A model generated the notes under the pieces. It saw nothing but the letters and a program-made list of their open reading frames with translations. It was not told the DNA's origin and made no database searches. The translations under genes were made by a program, and so were the position numbers. Below, piece by piece: positions 55,550 to 64,000 of a stretch of 64,000 nucleotides of DNA (position 1 is the stretch's first letter; the number at the start of each line of letters is the position of its first letter). The DNA is from an uncultured Kordiimonas sp. Its GTDB lineage: Bacteria > Pseudomonadota > Alphaproteobacteria > Sphingomonadales > Kordiimonadaceae. Location of the stretch: positions 1,116,001-1,180,000 of the forward strand of contig CANLMI010000001.1 of NCBI GenBank assembly GCA_947492375.1, in the 5' to 3' direction.

Positions 55550-57919
55550 TTGGCATCAAGACGGCAAAATAGAAAAATAAAAGTAACCCAACACCAAATG
55601 GCAGACGATAAACAAAATAAAAGCCAAAACGGCAAAGGTACGGTTAAAACCCCAATCAGGCCGGATTATTTCCCAACCGCTGAAGATATCATTAAATTTA
55701 TCAAGGATACGCCCGGCAAAATCACCAAACGGGATATCGCACGCGCTTTCGGGATTAAAGGCCCTGACAAGGTTCAACTTAAAAAACTTCTGCGCGAAAT
55801 GGGCGAAGACGGTATTCTCACAAAAGATAATACGCGTGCATTCAGACCCGCCGATCAATTGCAAGCGGTTCAGGTTGTCGAGTTTTCAGGCCTGAATGAT
55901 CAAGGCGAAGCGCTTGTGCGCCCTGTTAACTGGGAAAGCGATGAACGCCCACCCAAGATATTTGTCGGTGAAGACAAACGCGGTAAAAAAAGCCGCAACA
56001 CCCCTGCCCTTGGGAAAGGTGACCGGGCGCTTGCAAAACTTACACTGGTCAAAGAAAAACCCGCAATATACCGCGCCAGTATTTTAAAGGTGCTTAAAAA
56101 TGTACCCAACACAACTATGGGCGTTTTTCATGGCGGTGAAAATGGCGGCAAGGTATTGCCTGTTAACAAGAAAGACCGCGACGAATACTGGATTGACCGC
56201 GACGATGTAAGAGGCGCTGTTGAAGGTGAGCTTGTGTTGATAGAACCTGTTAAATCATCACGCAACCGAATGGGGCCAAAGCGCGCGCGCATCAAAGAAA
56301 AAATTGGTGATGTATCATCCGCGCATTCAATAAGCTTGATCGCAATTCACGCGCATGAAATACCAAACGAGTTTCCCAGCCATGTTTTAAAGGCTGCGGA
56401 CCGTGCCCTTGAACCAACACTTAACGGCCGGGTGGACCTTCGCGGTATACCACTGATTACGATCGATCCAGTTGATGCCCGTGATCATGACGATGCCATC
56501 TGGGCCGAAAGCGACCCATCAGAGGATAACAAAGGCGGGTGGCATGTGATTGTCGCCATTGCCGATGTCGCCCATTATGTAACACCTGATAGCCCCCTTG
56601 ATAAAGAGGCCCGTAAGCGCGGCAATAGCTGTTATTTCCCGGACCGCGTTGTCCCTATGTTGCCTGAGGCGTTATCAGCGGGATTATGCAGCCTGCAACC
56701 ACACCAAGATCGTGCATCAATGGCGGTCCATATGTGGTTTGACGCAAGTGGTAAAAAACTCCGCCACAGATTCGAGCGTATATTAATGCGCTCGCACGCC
56801 AATATTAATTACCGACAGGCGCAGGACGCGATTGACGGTGATACGGATGAGTTAACAGCCCCTCTTCTTGAGCCTGTTTTAAAACCGCTGTGGGGCGCCT
56901 TTGCCGCCTTAACTAACGCACGGCAAAAACGAGCACCACTCGATCTTGATATGCCTGAGCGTAAAATCATCATTGGTGAGGATGGCCATATCGCCTCAAT
57001 CACTCTCAGGGAACGATTTGACGCCCATAAACTTGTTGAGGAGTTTATGATCATGGCAAATGTTTGCGCAGCGGAAGAATTAGAAAAACATCAAACACCG
57101 TGTATGTACCGTGTTCATGAGGAACCGCCGCTTGATAAACTAGAGAGCCTACGTGACTTTCTGAAAAGCATGGATATCAACCTCGTTAAGGGTGCTGTGA
57201 TGAAACCGCAGCTTTTCAATGGCATCTTACGCCAAGTTAAAGGCGAAGCGACCGAAGCGCTGGTTAATCAAGTGGTTCTTAGAAGCCAAACACAGGCATA
57301 TTACTCGCCAGAAAATATGGGGCATTTTGGACTTTCGCTTCCCCGGTACGGGCATTTTACCTCACCTATTCGACGTTATTCAGACCTTGTCGTTCACCGA
57401 GGGCTTATTCGTGCGCTTGGTTTCGGCGATGATGGCTTGTCGAATGACGATATGAATGACATGGATGAAACCGCGCAGCATATATCTGGCACTGAACGCC
57501 GTGCCATGCTCGCGGAACGCGATTCTGTCGATCGATATATGGCGCTTTATCTGTCTGAGCATGTTGGTGATGAATTCACAGGTCGGATTTCCGGCGTCTC
57601 CCGCTTTGGTATGTTTGTGACCCTTGAGCCATCAGGCGGCGACGGCTTAATCCCTATATCGAGTATCGGGAATGATTATTACGTTCTGGATGAAGAGCGC
57701 AGAGCACTAGTGGGCGAGCGATCAAAAATTGAATACCGACTTGGTGATATGCTTGAAGTCCGTTTGAAAGAAGCAAATAAATTCACAGGCGGCTTAAGAT
57801 TAGAGCTAATTGCGGACGAGGATATACCCTCTTTCACCCGTAAACCGCGTAAGGACCAACCCAAGCGCCCCTTGAATTCACGGTCAAAAAAGGCCCGCAC
57901 GCGTAGTCGTAAAAAATAA
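55550..57919 (+). CDS. rnr: Ribonuclease R
   Basis: 789 residues. An N-terminal winged helix (TKRDIARAFGIKGPDKVQLK), cold-shock domains, the RNB catalytic core (ITIDPVDARDHDDAIWA, catalytic Asp cluster, about 300), and an S1 domain (DEFTGRISGVSRFGMFVTLE, about 680), then a Lys/Arg-rich tail. It degrades structured RNA 3' to 5'. The start is TTG 55550 with AGAGG nine bases upstream; ATG 55598 has no site. It begins 52 bases after the topA terminator, with its own promoter. Confidence 0.95.
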   Translation: MASRRQNRKIKVTQHQMADDKQNKSQNGKGTVKTPIRPDYFPTAEDIIKFIKDTPGKITKRDIARAFGIKGPDKVQLKKLLREMGEDGILTKDNTRAFRPADQLQAVQVVEFSGLNDQGEALVRPVNWESDERPPKIFVGEDKRGKKSRNTPALGKGDRALAKLTLVKEKPAIYRASILKVLKNVPNTTMGVFHGGENGGKVLPVNKKDRDEYWIDRDDVRGAVEGELVLIEPVKSSRNRMGPKRARIKEKIGDVSSAHSISLIAIHAHEIPNEFPSHVLKAADRALEPTLNGRVDLRGIPLITIDPVDARDHDDAIWAESDPSEDNKGGWHVIVAIADVAHYVTPDSPLDKEARKRGNSCYFPDRVVPMLPEALSAGLCSLQPHQDRASMAVHMWFDASGKKLRHRFERILMRSHANINYRQAQDAIDGDTDELTAPLLEPVLKPLWGAFAALTNARQKRAPLDLDMPERKIIIGEDGHIASITLRERFDAHKLVEEFMIMANVCAAEELEKHQTPCMYRVHEEPPLDKLESLRDFLKSMDINLVKGAVMKPQLFNGILRQVKGEATEALVNQVVLRSQTQAYYSPENMGHFGLSLPRYGHFTSPIRRYSDLVVHRGLIRALGFGDDGLSNDDMNDMDETAQHISGTERRAMLAERDSVDRYMALYLSEHVGDEFTGRISGVSRFGMFVTLEPSGGDGLIPISSIGNDYYVLDEERRALVGERSKIEYRLGDMLEVRLKEANKFTGGLRLELIADEDIPSFTRKPRKDQPKRPLNSRSKKARTRSRKK

Positions 57920-58266
57920 ATGGTATCACGAGGCTGAATATCAAATAGATAAGTTCTAATGCTTGAACAAACCTCTCTAGACGAAACAGACCAAGATCGC
58001 TGACGGTATTATCCGTCAGCAATTCTTGCTCAGAAGGTTGCCCGATAATCGGCGCCAAGTCACACCACTAATCATTAACTGAAAATGGAATAGCAAGCGT
58101 TGCGCATATACAGCGCTTTTTTCAAAAGAATCAATTTTCAAAATTAATTCGAAGGACACACCGAAGGGCCTGCGTATCACGCTTTAGTAACGAGCATGTG
58201 AATATAGCTAGGCCGGTCAATTTTTCACCATTTGTATCTGACCAGCCTAAATTTAGGATACGTAGA
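57920..58266. other. Intergenic region after rnr with a terminator-like hairpin
   Basis: 347 bases. The only strong structure is GCTGACGG/CCGTCAGC at 57999-58020, annotated separately. I see no gene; a 14-codon frame at 57959 and a leftward frame overlapping rnr are not convincing. The DUF983 and Nudix genes that I would expect near here in relatives are absent. Confidence 0.4.
57999..58020 (+). terminator. Hairpin, possible terminator of rnr
   Basis: GCTGACGG and CCGTCAGC pair perfectly around TATTAT, but only AATTCTTG follows, so termination may be partial. Confidence 0.4.
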
Positions 58267-59970
58267 ATGAAAAAATTAACAATAACAGCAATCGTATTAT
58301 CAATATCAGTAAGCGCTATTGCAATTTCAACTTACGCTGGCCCCTTTCAAAATAAAAATACGCCGCAGGTTTCACCTGTGCGGCAAATAAACCGTGACAT
58401 ATCAAAAAATAGCGCACGCCCCCGTGGCCCAATTCGCGGTACAGAAGATGATCGCCGCTCTATAGATGGTTCAGGAAACAATCCGCAAAATACTGAATTT
58501 GGATCAACGTTTGAACATTTATTAAGACTCGCTCCAGCAGCATATACCGATGGTATATCGTCACTTGCAGGTGAAACCCGGAAGTCCGCTCGTGAAATTA
58601 GTAACCTGGTTGTATCGCAGGAAACCAGTATACCTAATAAAAGTCTCTTAAGCGACTATCTCTGGCAATGGGGTCAGTTTCTGGATCATGATATCGATCT
58701 GACTGAAGGTATTGACCCACCTGAACCTGCAAATATACCAGTTCCCGCGGGTGATCCGTTTTTTGACCCAAACAATACAGGCGCAATTGAAATCGCCTTC
58801 AATCGATCATTATATGATCTCAATACAGGAACAGATTTTAATACCCCGCGCGAGCAAGAGAATGAAATTACCGCATGGATTGACGCGTCCAATGTATATG
58901 GTTCAGACCAAGCCCGCGCCAATGCGTTGAGAACGCTTGATGGAACCGGGCGGCTGAAAGTCAGCGCAGGCGACCTGCTCCCCTTTAACACAGGTGGCTT
59001 TGCGAACGCGGGCGGCGATAGCCCTGATTTATTCTTGGCCGGTGATCCACGAGCCAATGAACAAATTGGCTTAACAGTTATGCACACGCTTTTTGTACGA
59101 GAACATAATAGACTTGCTGCTGCAATTGGCAATGATCCAACGTTGAGCGGCGATGAAATATACGAACAGGCACGTGCCATTGTGGGGGCACAAATACAAG
59201 TTATTACATACGAAGAATTCCTCCCTGCTCTTATCGGTAAGCGCTCAATGCGCCCTTACAAAGGATATTTCCCAACAATCAACCCTGACATAGCAAATGA
59301 GTTCTCAACTGCTGCTTATCGATTTGGCCATAGCGCCCTAAGCGAGACCATATTGCGTCTCGACGCTAACGGTAATGAGATCACTAGCGGTCATATCGCT
59401 CTAAAAGATGCATTTTTTGCAGGCAGACGGTTATCAAGCGAAGGCGGTATCGCCCCTGTTCTTAGAGGATTGGCAGCGCAACCTTCGCAACAGATCGATC
59501 CATTTGTAATTGACGCCCTGAGGAACTTTCTATTCGGCCCACCAGGCGCGGGTGGTTTCGATCTCGCCTCTCTCAATATCCAGCGTGGCCGCGATCATGG
59601 CCTTGCAAGTTATAATGATGTCCGCCGTGCATTAGGGCTTAGACCGGCTCGTAATTTCAGGGATATCTCACGTAATCCGGAAATTCGCGAACGCCTGCAA
59701 AACGCCTATGATAGCGTGGATGATATCGATCTCTGGATTGGCGGTTTATCAGAGGCCCCATACAGAGGCGGCCAACTGGGCGAACTTTTCAACAAAATCA
59801 TTACAGATCAATTTACTGCTCTTAGAGACGGCGACAGGTTTTGGTATGAGCGCACTTTTAGTGGCCCTGAACTTGCTGAATTAAAAAGAACCAGGCTGTC
59901 CGATATTATTAAGCGCAACACCGAAATCGGGGATGAGGTCCAACGAAACGTATTTGTCGTTCGTCGCTGA
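58267..59970 (+). CDS. Secreted animal-type haem peroxidase
   Basis: 567 residues with a signal peptide (about 1-25). The distal haem His is in WGQFLDHDIDLTE (about 140), calcium-site residues follow, AYRFGHSALSETI contains the proximal His (about 365), and LNIQRGRDHGLASYND is the family hallmark. The fold is that of myeloperoxidase and peroxinectin; bacterial secreted forms oxidise halides or phenolics. ATG 58267 has AGGA eight bases upstream; the frame runs 23 codons further without support. It sits alone between rnr and the rpmG region, probably a later arrival. Confidence 0.92.
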   Translation: MKKLTITAIVLSISVSAIAISTYAGPFQNKNTPQVSPVRQINRDISKNSARPRGPIRGTEDDRRSIDGSGNNPQNTEFGSTFEHLLRLAPAAYTDGISSLAGETRKSAREISNLVVSQETSIPNKSLLSDYLWQWGQFLDHDIDLTEGIDPPEPANIPVPAGDPFFDPNNTGAIEIAFNRSLYDLNTGTDFNTPREQENEITAWIDASNVYGSDQARANALRTLDGTGRLKVSAGDLLPFNTGGFANAGGDSPDLFLAGDPRANEQIGLTVMHTLFVREHNRLAAAIGNDPTLSGDEIYEQARAIVGAQIQVITYEEFLPALIGKRSMRPYKGYFPTINPDIANEFSTAAYRFGHSALSETILRLDANGNEITSGHIALKDAFFAGRRLSSEGGIAPVLRGLAAQPSQQIDPFVIDALRNFLFGPPGAGGFDLASLNIQRGRDHGLASYNDVRRALGLRPARNFRDISRNPEIRERLQNAYDSVDDIDLWIGGLSEAPYRGGQLGELFNKIITDQFTALRDGDRFWYERTFSGPELAELKRTRLSDIIKRNTEIGDEVQRNVFVVRR

Positions 59971-59990
59971 TAAATATTGTATTTAAAGCA

Positions 59991-60025
59991 AAAGCCACCT
60001 TTGCACATAAGACAAAGGTGGCTTT
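59991..60025. terminator. Bidirectional intrinsic terminator
   Basis: AAAGCCACCTTTG and CAAAGGTGGCTTT pair over 13 bases around a 9-base loop, with T runs on both sides. It ends the peroxidase gene and, in the other direction, the Hpt gene. Confidence 0.93.
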
Positions 60026-60047
60026 TTATAATGCGTATACTTGATTC

Positions 60048-60812
60048 TTATAAAATACCTAATTTTGTAAAAACATCCGCTACATCATCAGCAAAGTTTG
60101 ATCCTTTACGCAGTAAAGGAACGGAATCAGGTAGTCGCTTCATATCATCGCTATTTGGGTCCACAGAGGCAATCAGAGCAACAGGGATACTGGATGTGGA
60201 AGGCATTGCCTTAAGCGCGCACGCCAGATCAATTCCAGTCAATTCCGGCATTACCCGTGAACAGATAACCGCATCTGGCCGCATCGAAGGGATCAGTTGG
60301 ATAGCATCCAGTGTTGACGCCACATTTACCATTCTATACCCGCATTCAAGCAACTCACGTGTTACAATCTTGGTGGCAGTGCCCGGCTCCATTACAAGCA
60401 TAACTTCAATATCAGAAACGGTAATATCACCAACCTCAAAACCGCCTTTGGCTGGCAGCGCTCGCATCATCTGCGAAATATCAATCTCTTTATCTTGAAC
60501 AAAAGCATCCAAACAATCGGCCATTCGGTCAGAAAAGAACTGACAGCCATCAAGATATTTTGCTTCAAGCTCATTCAAGTTAAAAATATAATCTTCAAAA
60601 CGATGGCATAAAACCTTAAGTGCCTTCATTTCAAAACTGGCGGCAACAGACTTTAACGAATGCGCTTCCAAACGAACGGCTGCCAGAGCATCACTGCCAT
60701 TTATTCGTTTATCAGCAACAGCTTTAAGTGTTTCATTAAGGTTTTTCAGGCGATCTTCAACGGTATCAATTGCTTCGGTGCGCAATTCTTCCATTAAATC
60801 CATTTCGAGCAT
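60048..60812 (-). CDS. Hpt domain fused to a degenerate receiver
   Basis: 254 residues. The N-terminal half is an Hpt helical bundle with the phospho-His in RLEAHSLKSVAASFEM (about residue 51). The C-terminal half (from about 135) has the receiver fold (VMPELTGIDLACALKAMP, IPVALIASVD) but lacks the acidic pair at the start (VMLVMEPGT) and has Ser in place of the phospho-Asp (DAVICSRVMPEL). It should pass or hold phosphate by the Hpt and use the pseudoreceiver as a binding surface. ATG 60812 has GGA upstream; a TTG four codons earlier is possible. Near pleD and divK, which suggests one phosphorelay. Confidence 0.8.
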   Translation of the reverse strand: MLEMDLMEELRTEAIDTVEDRLKNLNETLKAVADKRINGSDALAAVRLEAHSLKSVAASFEMKALKVLCHRFEDYIFNLNELEAKYLDGCQFFSDRMADCLDAFVQDKEIDISQMMRALPAKGGFEVGDITVSDIEVMLVMEPGTATKIVTRELLECGYRMVNVASTLDAIQLIPSMRPDAVICSRVMPELTGIDLACALKAMPSTSSIPVALIASVDPNSDDMKRLPDSVPLLRKGSNFADDVADVFTKLGIL

Positions 60813-60941
60813 GTTTTTATCCAAATACTAAAGGTACATTCATATATACTTATGTCATACCCTGATTTAGTTACCTGAGTGTTATCAAAATGCGAATAAA
60901 TAAGGATTTATTGTTTTTTTAACGAAAGCGATGATTCAGGC

Positions 60942-60969
60942 TTGACTTATAGACTTTGATCGCTATTTT
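60942..60969 (+). promoter_or_regulatory. Candidate rpmG promoter
   Basis: TTGACT (60942-60947), 16-base spacer, TATTTT (60964-60969). Transcription would start about 50 bases before the rpmG ATG. Confidence 0.5.
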
Positions 60970-61027
60970 TGCGGCCTCAATGCGGTCGCATGGTGCGGCC
61001 TTTAAATATGCTCTCGGAGTTAGACAA

Positions 61028-61195
61028 ATGGCAAAGCCAACCGGTATCAAGATCAAGCTTGTGAGCACAGCGGACACTGGTTACTATTATGTAACAAAGA
61101 AAAACCCGCGCACAATGACCGAAAAAATGGTTAAACGTAAGTATGACCCGGTTGTTCGCAAGCACGTAGAATTCAAGGAAGCTAAAATCAAATAA
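61028..61195 (+). CDS. rpmG: Large-subunit ribosomal protein bL33
   Basis: 55 residues: [20 protein letters not shown], then [20 protein letters not shown]. It has no cysteines, so this is the zinc-free form, suited to zinc limitation. CGGAG lies eight bases before ATG 61028. Single gene with its own promoter and a strong terminator. Confidence 0.97.
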   Translation: MAKPTGIKIKLVSTADTGYYYVTKKNPRTMTEKMVKRKYDPVVRKHVEFKEAKIK

Positions 61196-61220
61196 TATAT
61201 TTGATATTATGGCTTACACA

Positions 61221-61249
61221 AAAACACCATTCTTTTGAATGGTGTTTTT
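61221..61249. terminator. Terminator between rpmG and pleD
   Basis: AAAACACCATTC and GAATGGTGTTTT pair over 12 bases around TTTT, with T tract rightward and A run upstream. It serves rpmG and could also end leftward pleD. Confidence 0.92.
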
Positions 61250-61304
61250 TTATACCCTATCAAGATCAAAGGTAAGCGTATTAAATCAGTTAATAATGCG
61301 CATT

Positions 61305-62690
61305 TTAGACAGTTGCGACAACAACCTTGTTACGACCAGTTTCTTTTGCCTTATAAAGCGCCTTATCAGCCGCATCGAGCAAGTGTGCTGGCGTCATACC
61401 ATCATCTTCATCGAAGCTTGTAGCTACACCAATCGAAACTGTAATCGTAATCGGGTCATGGTCTCTGCCAATATCAAAGGGATAATCGCCAACTTCCTGA
61501 CGCAAACGATCACCAATCATGGTTGCCCAATCAGTTGCTGTTTCAGGCATCATAACGACAAACTCTTCGCCGCCGTATCGTGCTGCTAAATCAACCCCCC
61601 GGATATTCTTGGCGATACGATTCGCGAACTCTTTCAAGACCATGTCACCCGCAGCATGACCATATGTATCATTAACCGTCTTGAAATGGTCGATATCCAT
61701 CATCATAACCGATAATGGCTTTCCTGCGACACTTGACGTATTCAACCGCGTTTCCATATGACTGGTCAGATAATGGCGGTTATAAAGGCCCGTCACCGCA
61801 TCAGTTGTCGCCAACTGCATACTGACATGGAATTTTTCCCATAGCTTGTCAGAATATTGCTTACGCTTTAGCTGAGTTTTTACCCGTGCAAGAAATTCCA
61901 TTCTATCGACAGGCCGAACCACATAATCATTAACCCCCATCTCCAAAGCCCGCACCAACATTTTACTGTTACCATCATCGACCATAACCAGAATGGGGAC
62001 ATGGCGGGTTTCTTCAAAGGTTCTTAATTTTGAACAGACCCTGAGGCCATCGGTGTTTCGCATGGTGAGAGAGACAATAATCAGATCAAAGTTTTTCTCT
62101 CTGGCACGGTCTGCAACGTCATCTCCTCCGTTTAAAAATGTAAGCGCGCCAACGCCGCCGAGGGCACGGGCGATACGTTCCATCACCCGCTCTTGCTCAT
62201 CCACAACAAGAATAGAGGCGTCTGACGGTAAGGATTGCTCAAACGGTGTATTATCTTCTGGATTGTCCCAGCCAAGGTTTGCGCCAGTAGCCTCGCGGTT
62301 TCGAAGTTCATCCAGCATAACCTTCAAGCGAACCAACGATTTCACGCGGGCAAAAAGAGCCAAATCCTGAACAGGTTTCGTCAAAAAGTCATCAGCCCCT
62401 GCCTCAAGGCCTGCGACACGGTCTGACGGCTGATCAAGAGCTGTTACCATAATAACAGGGATATGCGCTGTCATGCCGTCACTTTTGATTCTGCGACAAA
62501 CTTCAAAGCCGTCCATGCCCGGCATCATAACGTCAAGTAAGACAATATCAGGATGCTCACGACTAATAACATCGAGCGCTTCCGGGCCACTATACGCGGT
62601 TAGAACGTCAAAATATTCACTGTTTAATTTGGCTTCCAGTAATTTGACGTTAGGAGGAACGTCATCAACTACCAGCACTCTTGCTGTCAT
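61305..62690 (-). CDS. pleD: PleD-like diguanylate cyclase response regulator
   Basis: 461 residues: receiver 1 (VLVVDDVPPN; phospho-Asp in IVLLDVMMPGMDG, about 53), receiver 2 (about 155-270, where the phospho-Asp position is Ser: DLIIVSLTMRNTDG), and GGDEF (from about 300; ARYGGEEFVVMMPE). The I-site R-x-x-D is RGVD just before the GGEEF, so c-di-GMP should inhibit it. This is the PleD architecture that drives the swarmer-to-stalked switch in Caulobacter. It starts six bases after divK. Confidence 0.95.
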   Translation of the reverse strand: MTARVLVVDDVPPNVKLLEAKLNSEYFDVLTAYSGPEALDVISREHPDIVLLDVMMPGMDGFEVCRRIKSDGMTAHIPVIMVTALDQPSDRVAGLEAGADDFLTKPVQDLALFARVKSLVRLKVMLDELRNREATGANLGWDNPEDNTPFEQSLPSDASILVVDEQERVMERIARALGGVGALTFLNGGDDVADRAREKNFDLIIVSLTMRNTDGLRVCSKLRTFEETRHVPILVMVDDGNSKMLVRALEMGVNDYVVRPVDRMEFLARVKTQLKRKQYSDKLWEKFHVSMQLATTDAVTGLYNRHYLTSHMETRLNTSSVAGKPLSVMMMDIDHFKTVNDTYGHAAGDMVLKEFANRIAKNIRGVDLAARYGGEEFVVMMPETATDWATMIGDRLRQEVGDYPFDIGRDHDPITITVSIGVATSFDEDDGMTPAHLLDAADKALYKAKETGRNKVVVATV

Positions 62691-62696
62691 GAGTGA

Positions 62697-63062
62697 TTAT
62701 CCTGCAAACTTTTTAACTGTTTCAAGAAAGTGTCCAACCGAGATAGGCTTTGCAATATATGCTTCGCATCCACCTTCTCTAATTTTCTCTTCATCACCCT
62801 TCATCGCGAAGGCTGTTACAGCAACCACCGGTATTTTACGAAGATCTTCGTCTTCCTTAAGCCATTTCGTAACTTCCAGTCCAGAAACCTCTGGTAACTG
62901 AATATCCATAAGAATTAAATTGGGGCTGTGTTCACGCGCCAAATCAAGAGCAGACATACCATCGCGTGTCTGTATAGTCTGATAACTATGCGCTTCTAAC
63001 AAATCACAGAACAACTTCATGTTCAATTCGTTATCTTCAACAATAAGGATCTTCTTACTCAT
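62697..63062 (-). CDS. divK: Single-domain response regulator DivK
   Basis: 121 residues. [16 protein letters not shown] has the acidic pocket, [16 protein letters not shown] the phospho-Asp (about 53), [13 protein letters not shown] and AYIAKPISV the Thr and Lys. No output domain. It controls cell-cycle kinases and, by position, PleD. ATG 63062 follows CGGATCAG; a longer frame exists without support. Confidence 0.95.
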   Translation of the reverse strand: MSKKILIVEDNELNMKLFCDLLEAHSYQTIQTRDGMSALDLAREHSPNLILMDIQLPEVSGLEVTKWLKEDEDLRKIPVVAVTAFAMKGDEEKIREGGCEAYIAKPISVGHFLETVKKFAG

Positions 63063-63249
63063 CTGATCCGTCGGCCCCCTTAGCCAATATGACAACTAAA
63101 CAATTCTAGAAGTCGTTATATGATGTTTCCTATGTATTTAATCTACTAGTTTGTTTTATAAATGCCAATTATTAACATAAAGTAGCCAGAAATTACATTA
63201 TTACAATATTGTTTATATATAAGTTTACAACAGATTATATGGATTTTTT

Positions 63250-63525
63250 ATGCAGATAGACACTGCAAAACTAACAGCGATTGGTGCCATAACCTTTCTT
63301 TTTGGCAATGATGAGCTTCGAGATCGGTTTTTATCCCTTAGCGGTTTAAGCCCTGACGATATTAGAAATAATATAGAAAAAGTTGATTTTCTTGAGAGTG
63401 TTCTTGATTTTTTCATACAGTTCGAGCCAGATTTAATCGCGCTTGCTGAACATCAAAACATTCCACCAGAAGATATAATCCTTGCATGGAGAGCCCTCGG
63501 CGGCGGCAAAGGTCAGGAATGGTGA
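63250..63525 (+). CDS. DUF3572 family protein
   Basis: 91 residues, helical: AIGAITFLFGNDELRDRFLS, GLSPDDIRNN and DIILAWRALGGGKG. DUF3572 is an alphaproteobacterial family, found next to divK, of unknown function. GGA lies about six bases before ATG 63250. Divergent from divK. Confidence 0.88.
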   Translation: MQIDTAKLTAIGAITFLFGNDELRDRFLSLSGLSPDDIRNNIEKVDFLESVLDFFIQFEPDLIALAEHQNIPPEDIILAWRALGGGKGQEW

Positions 63526-63585
63526 CCGCACAAATCAGCCCTCAATTTCTACCTTAAACACTTTTACATATTATAGATATAAAAC

Positions 63586-64000
63586 ATGACCAGACCGAAT
63601 AACTCAACACAATCATTAGCCCCTCATAAAACATACGAACTGATCATACCCGGTCAGCCTTTGTTAATTGTCGACGCTGATGAAGTACTATTACAGTTTG
63701 TAAAAGCACTGGAAAACTTTCTGCTGCAAAACGGCTATTATATCCAATTTGATAGCTTCCAATTGAGTGGAAATATTAGGGATAAAAAACAAAACAAGCC
63801 TATTAACCAAGCACAAACCAGCGAATTGATCGCAGATTTCTTTACTCATGATGTAGAAAAAGTAGAAGCTGTTTCAGGGGCACAAAAAGCACTTATGGAA
63901 CTCAGCAGCTTTTATCAAATAGTCATCTTATCCAATGTACCAAGCCATGTTGAAGAACGACGCAAAAACCATCTTAAATCGCTCGGAATGGATTATCCGC
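63586..64000 (+). CDS. HAD-like protein, 3' end beyond the window
   Basis: 138 codons are visible from ATG 63586 (MTRPNNSTQSLAPHKTYELI). LLIVDADEVLLQFVKALENFL carries a DxD like the HAD nucleophile motif, and VILSNVPSHVEERR is a HAD motif II (Ser/Thr then Asn). The rest is cut off. Family is recognised by pattern only; it may be a phosphatase. There is no clear ribosome-binding site. Confidence 0.6.
   Translation, partial: MTRPNNSTQSLAPHKTYELIIPGQPLLIVDADEVLLQFVKALENFLLQNGYYIQFDSFQLSGNIRDKKQNKPINQAQTSELIADFFTHDVEKVEAVSGAQKALMELSSFYQIVILSNVPSHVEERRKNHLKSLGMDYP

Noticed and set aside
57834-58058. Leftward 74-codon frame over the rnr end with a hydrophobic stretch
   Set aside because: Half of it is antisense to the conserved rnr tail, and there is no ribosome-binding site.
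1-64000. CRISPR arrays, insertion sequences, integrases, phage genes, rRNA
   Set aside because: No regularly spaced repeats, transposase, integrase or structural phage genes were seen on either strand.

Overview
The window reads as ordinary chromosome from an AT-leaning alphaproteobacterium. The evidence is gene content and order: a divK-pleD pair, DUF4170, DUF3572, DUF2336 and PAS_5 genes, the run scpA-scpB-tatABC-serS-surE-nlpD-yajC-secD-secF-Mth938, the run xthA-erpA/dgt-argS-SPOR-nagZ, and gatCAB divergent from ruvX-pyrB-pyrC-plsY-dprA-topA-rnr. Base composition looks to be in the low-to-mid 40s % GC by eye, which would suit marine lineages of the Kordiimonadales type. That lineage guess is inference only. 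There is no rRNA, CRISPR array, phage or insertion sequence.

1-9.3 kb is a mixed region: a cut-off DUF2336 gene, an AGCS sodium:amino-acid symporter, a cytochrome c, an MlaC-type lipid-binding protein, an ACT-domain regulator, DUF4170, HspQ, two very small genes (58 and 36 aa), a PLP ammonia-lyase, a shortened PuuB-like oxidase divergent from a PuuD-like hydrolase, and two identical tRNA-Glu genes. 9.5-18.2 kb runs leftward: a GNAT gene sitting between the recJ 3' end and a decayed second copy of that 3' end, then recJ, glpX, hom, an alaC-like aminotransferase, and two envelope proteins of unknown function.

17.8-34.5 kb is a long leftward housekeeping block: protein export (SecDF-YajC, TatABC), cell wall and division (NlpD-like, NagZ, SPOR protein), chromosome condensation (ScpAB), seryl- and arginyl-tRNA synthetases, SurE and a dGTPase. 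34.7-37.4 kb runs rightward (PAS_5, erpA, xthA, DUF3667). 37.4-46.2 kb runs mostly leftward (panD, a membrane protein, ilvD, a solute-binding protein, gatB-gatA-gatC), with one rightward MBL-fold gene.

46.3-60 kb runs rightward (GNAT, DUF3089 hydrolase, ruvX, pyrB, degenerate pyrC, plsY, dprA, topA, rnr, a secreted animal-type haem peroxidase). The right end carries signalling genes (Hpt-pseudoreceiver, pleD, divK) around rpmG, then DUF3572 and a partial HAD-like gene.

The most interesting signals are the duplicated recJ terminus flanking a GNAT gene, two leader regions in which palindromes capture the ribosome-binding site (before the cytochrome c gene, with two mutually exclusive hairpins, and before the 38.1-38.95 kb membrane protein), and a series of proteins that keep their fold but have lost catalytic residues (M50 protease homologue, dihydroorotase homologue, LytM factor, receiver domain, shortened FAD oxidase). 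I did not find a clear new multi-gene defence or mobile system.
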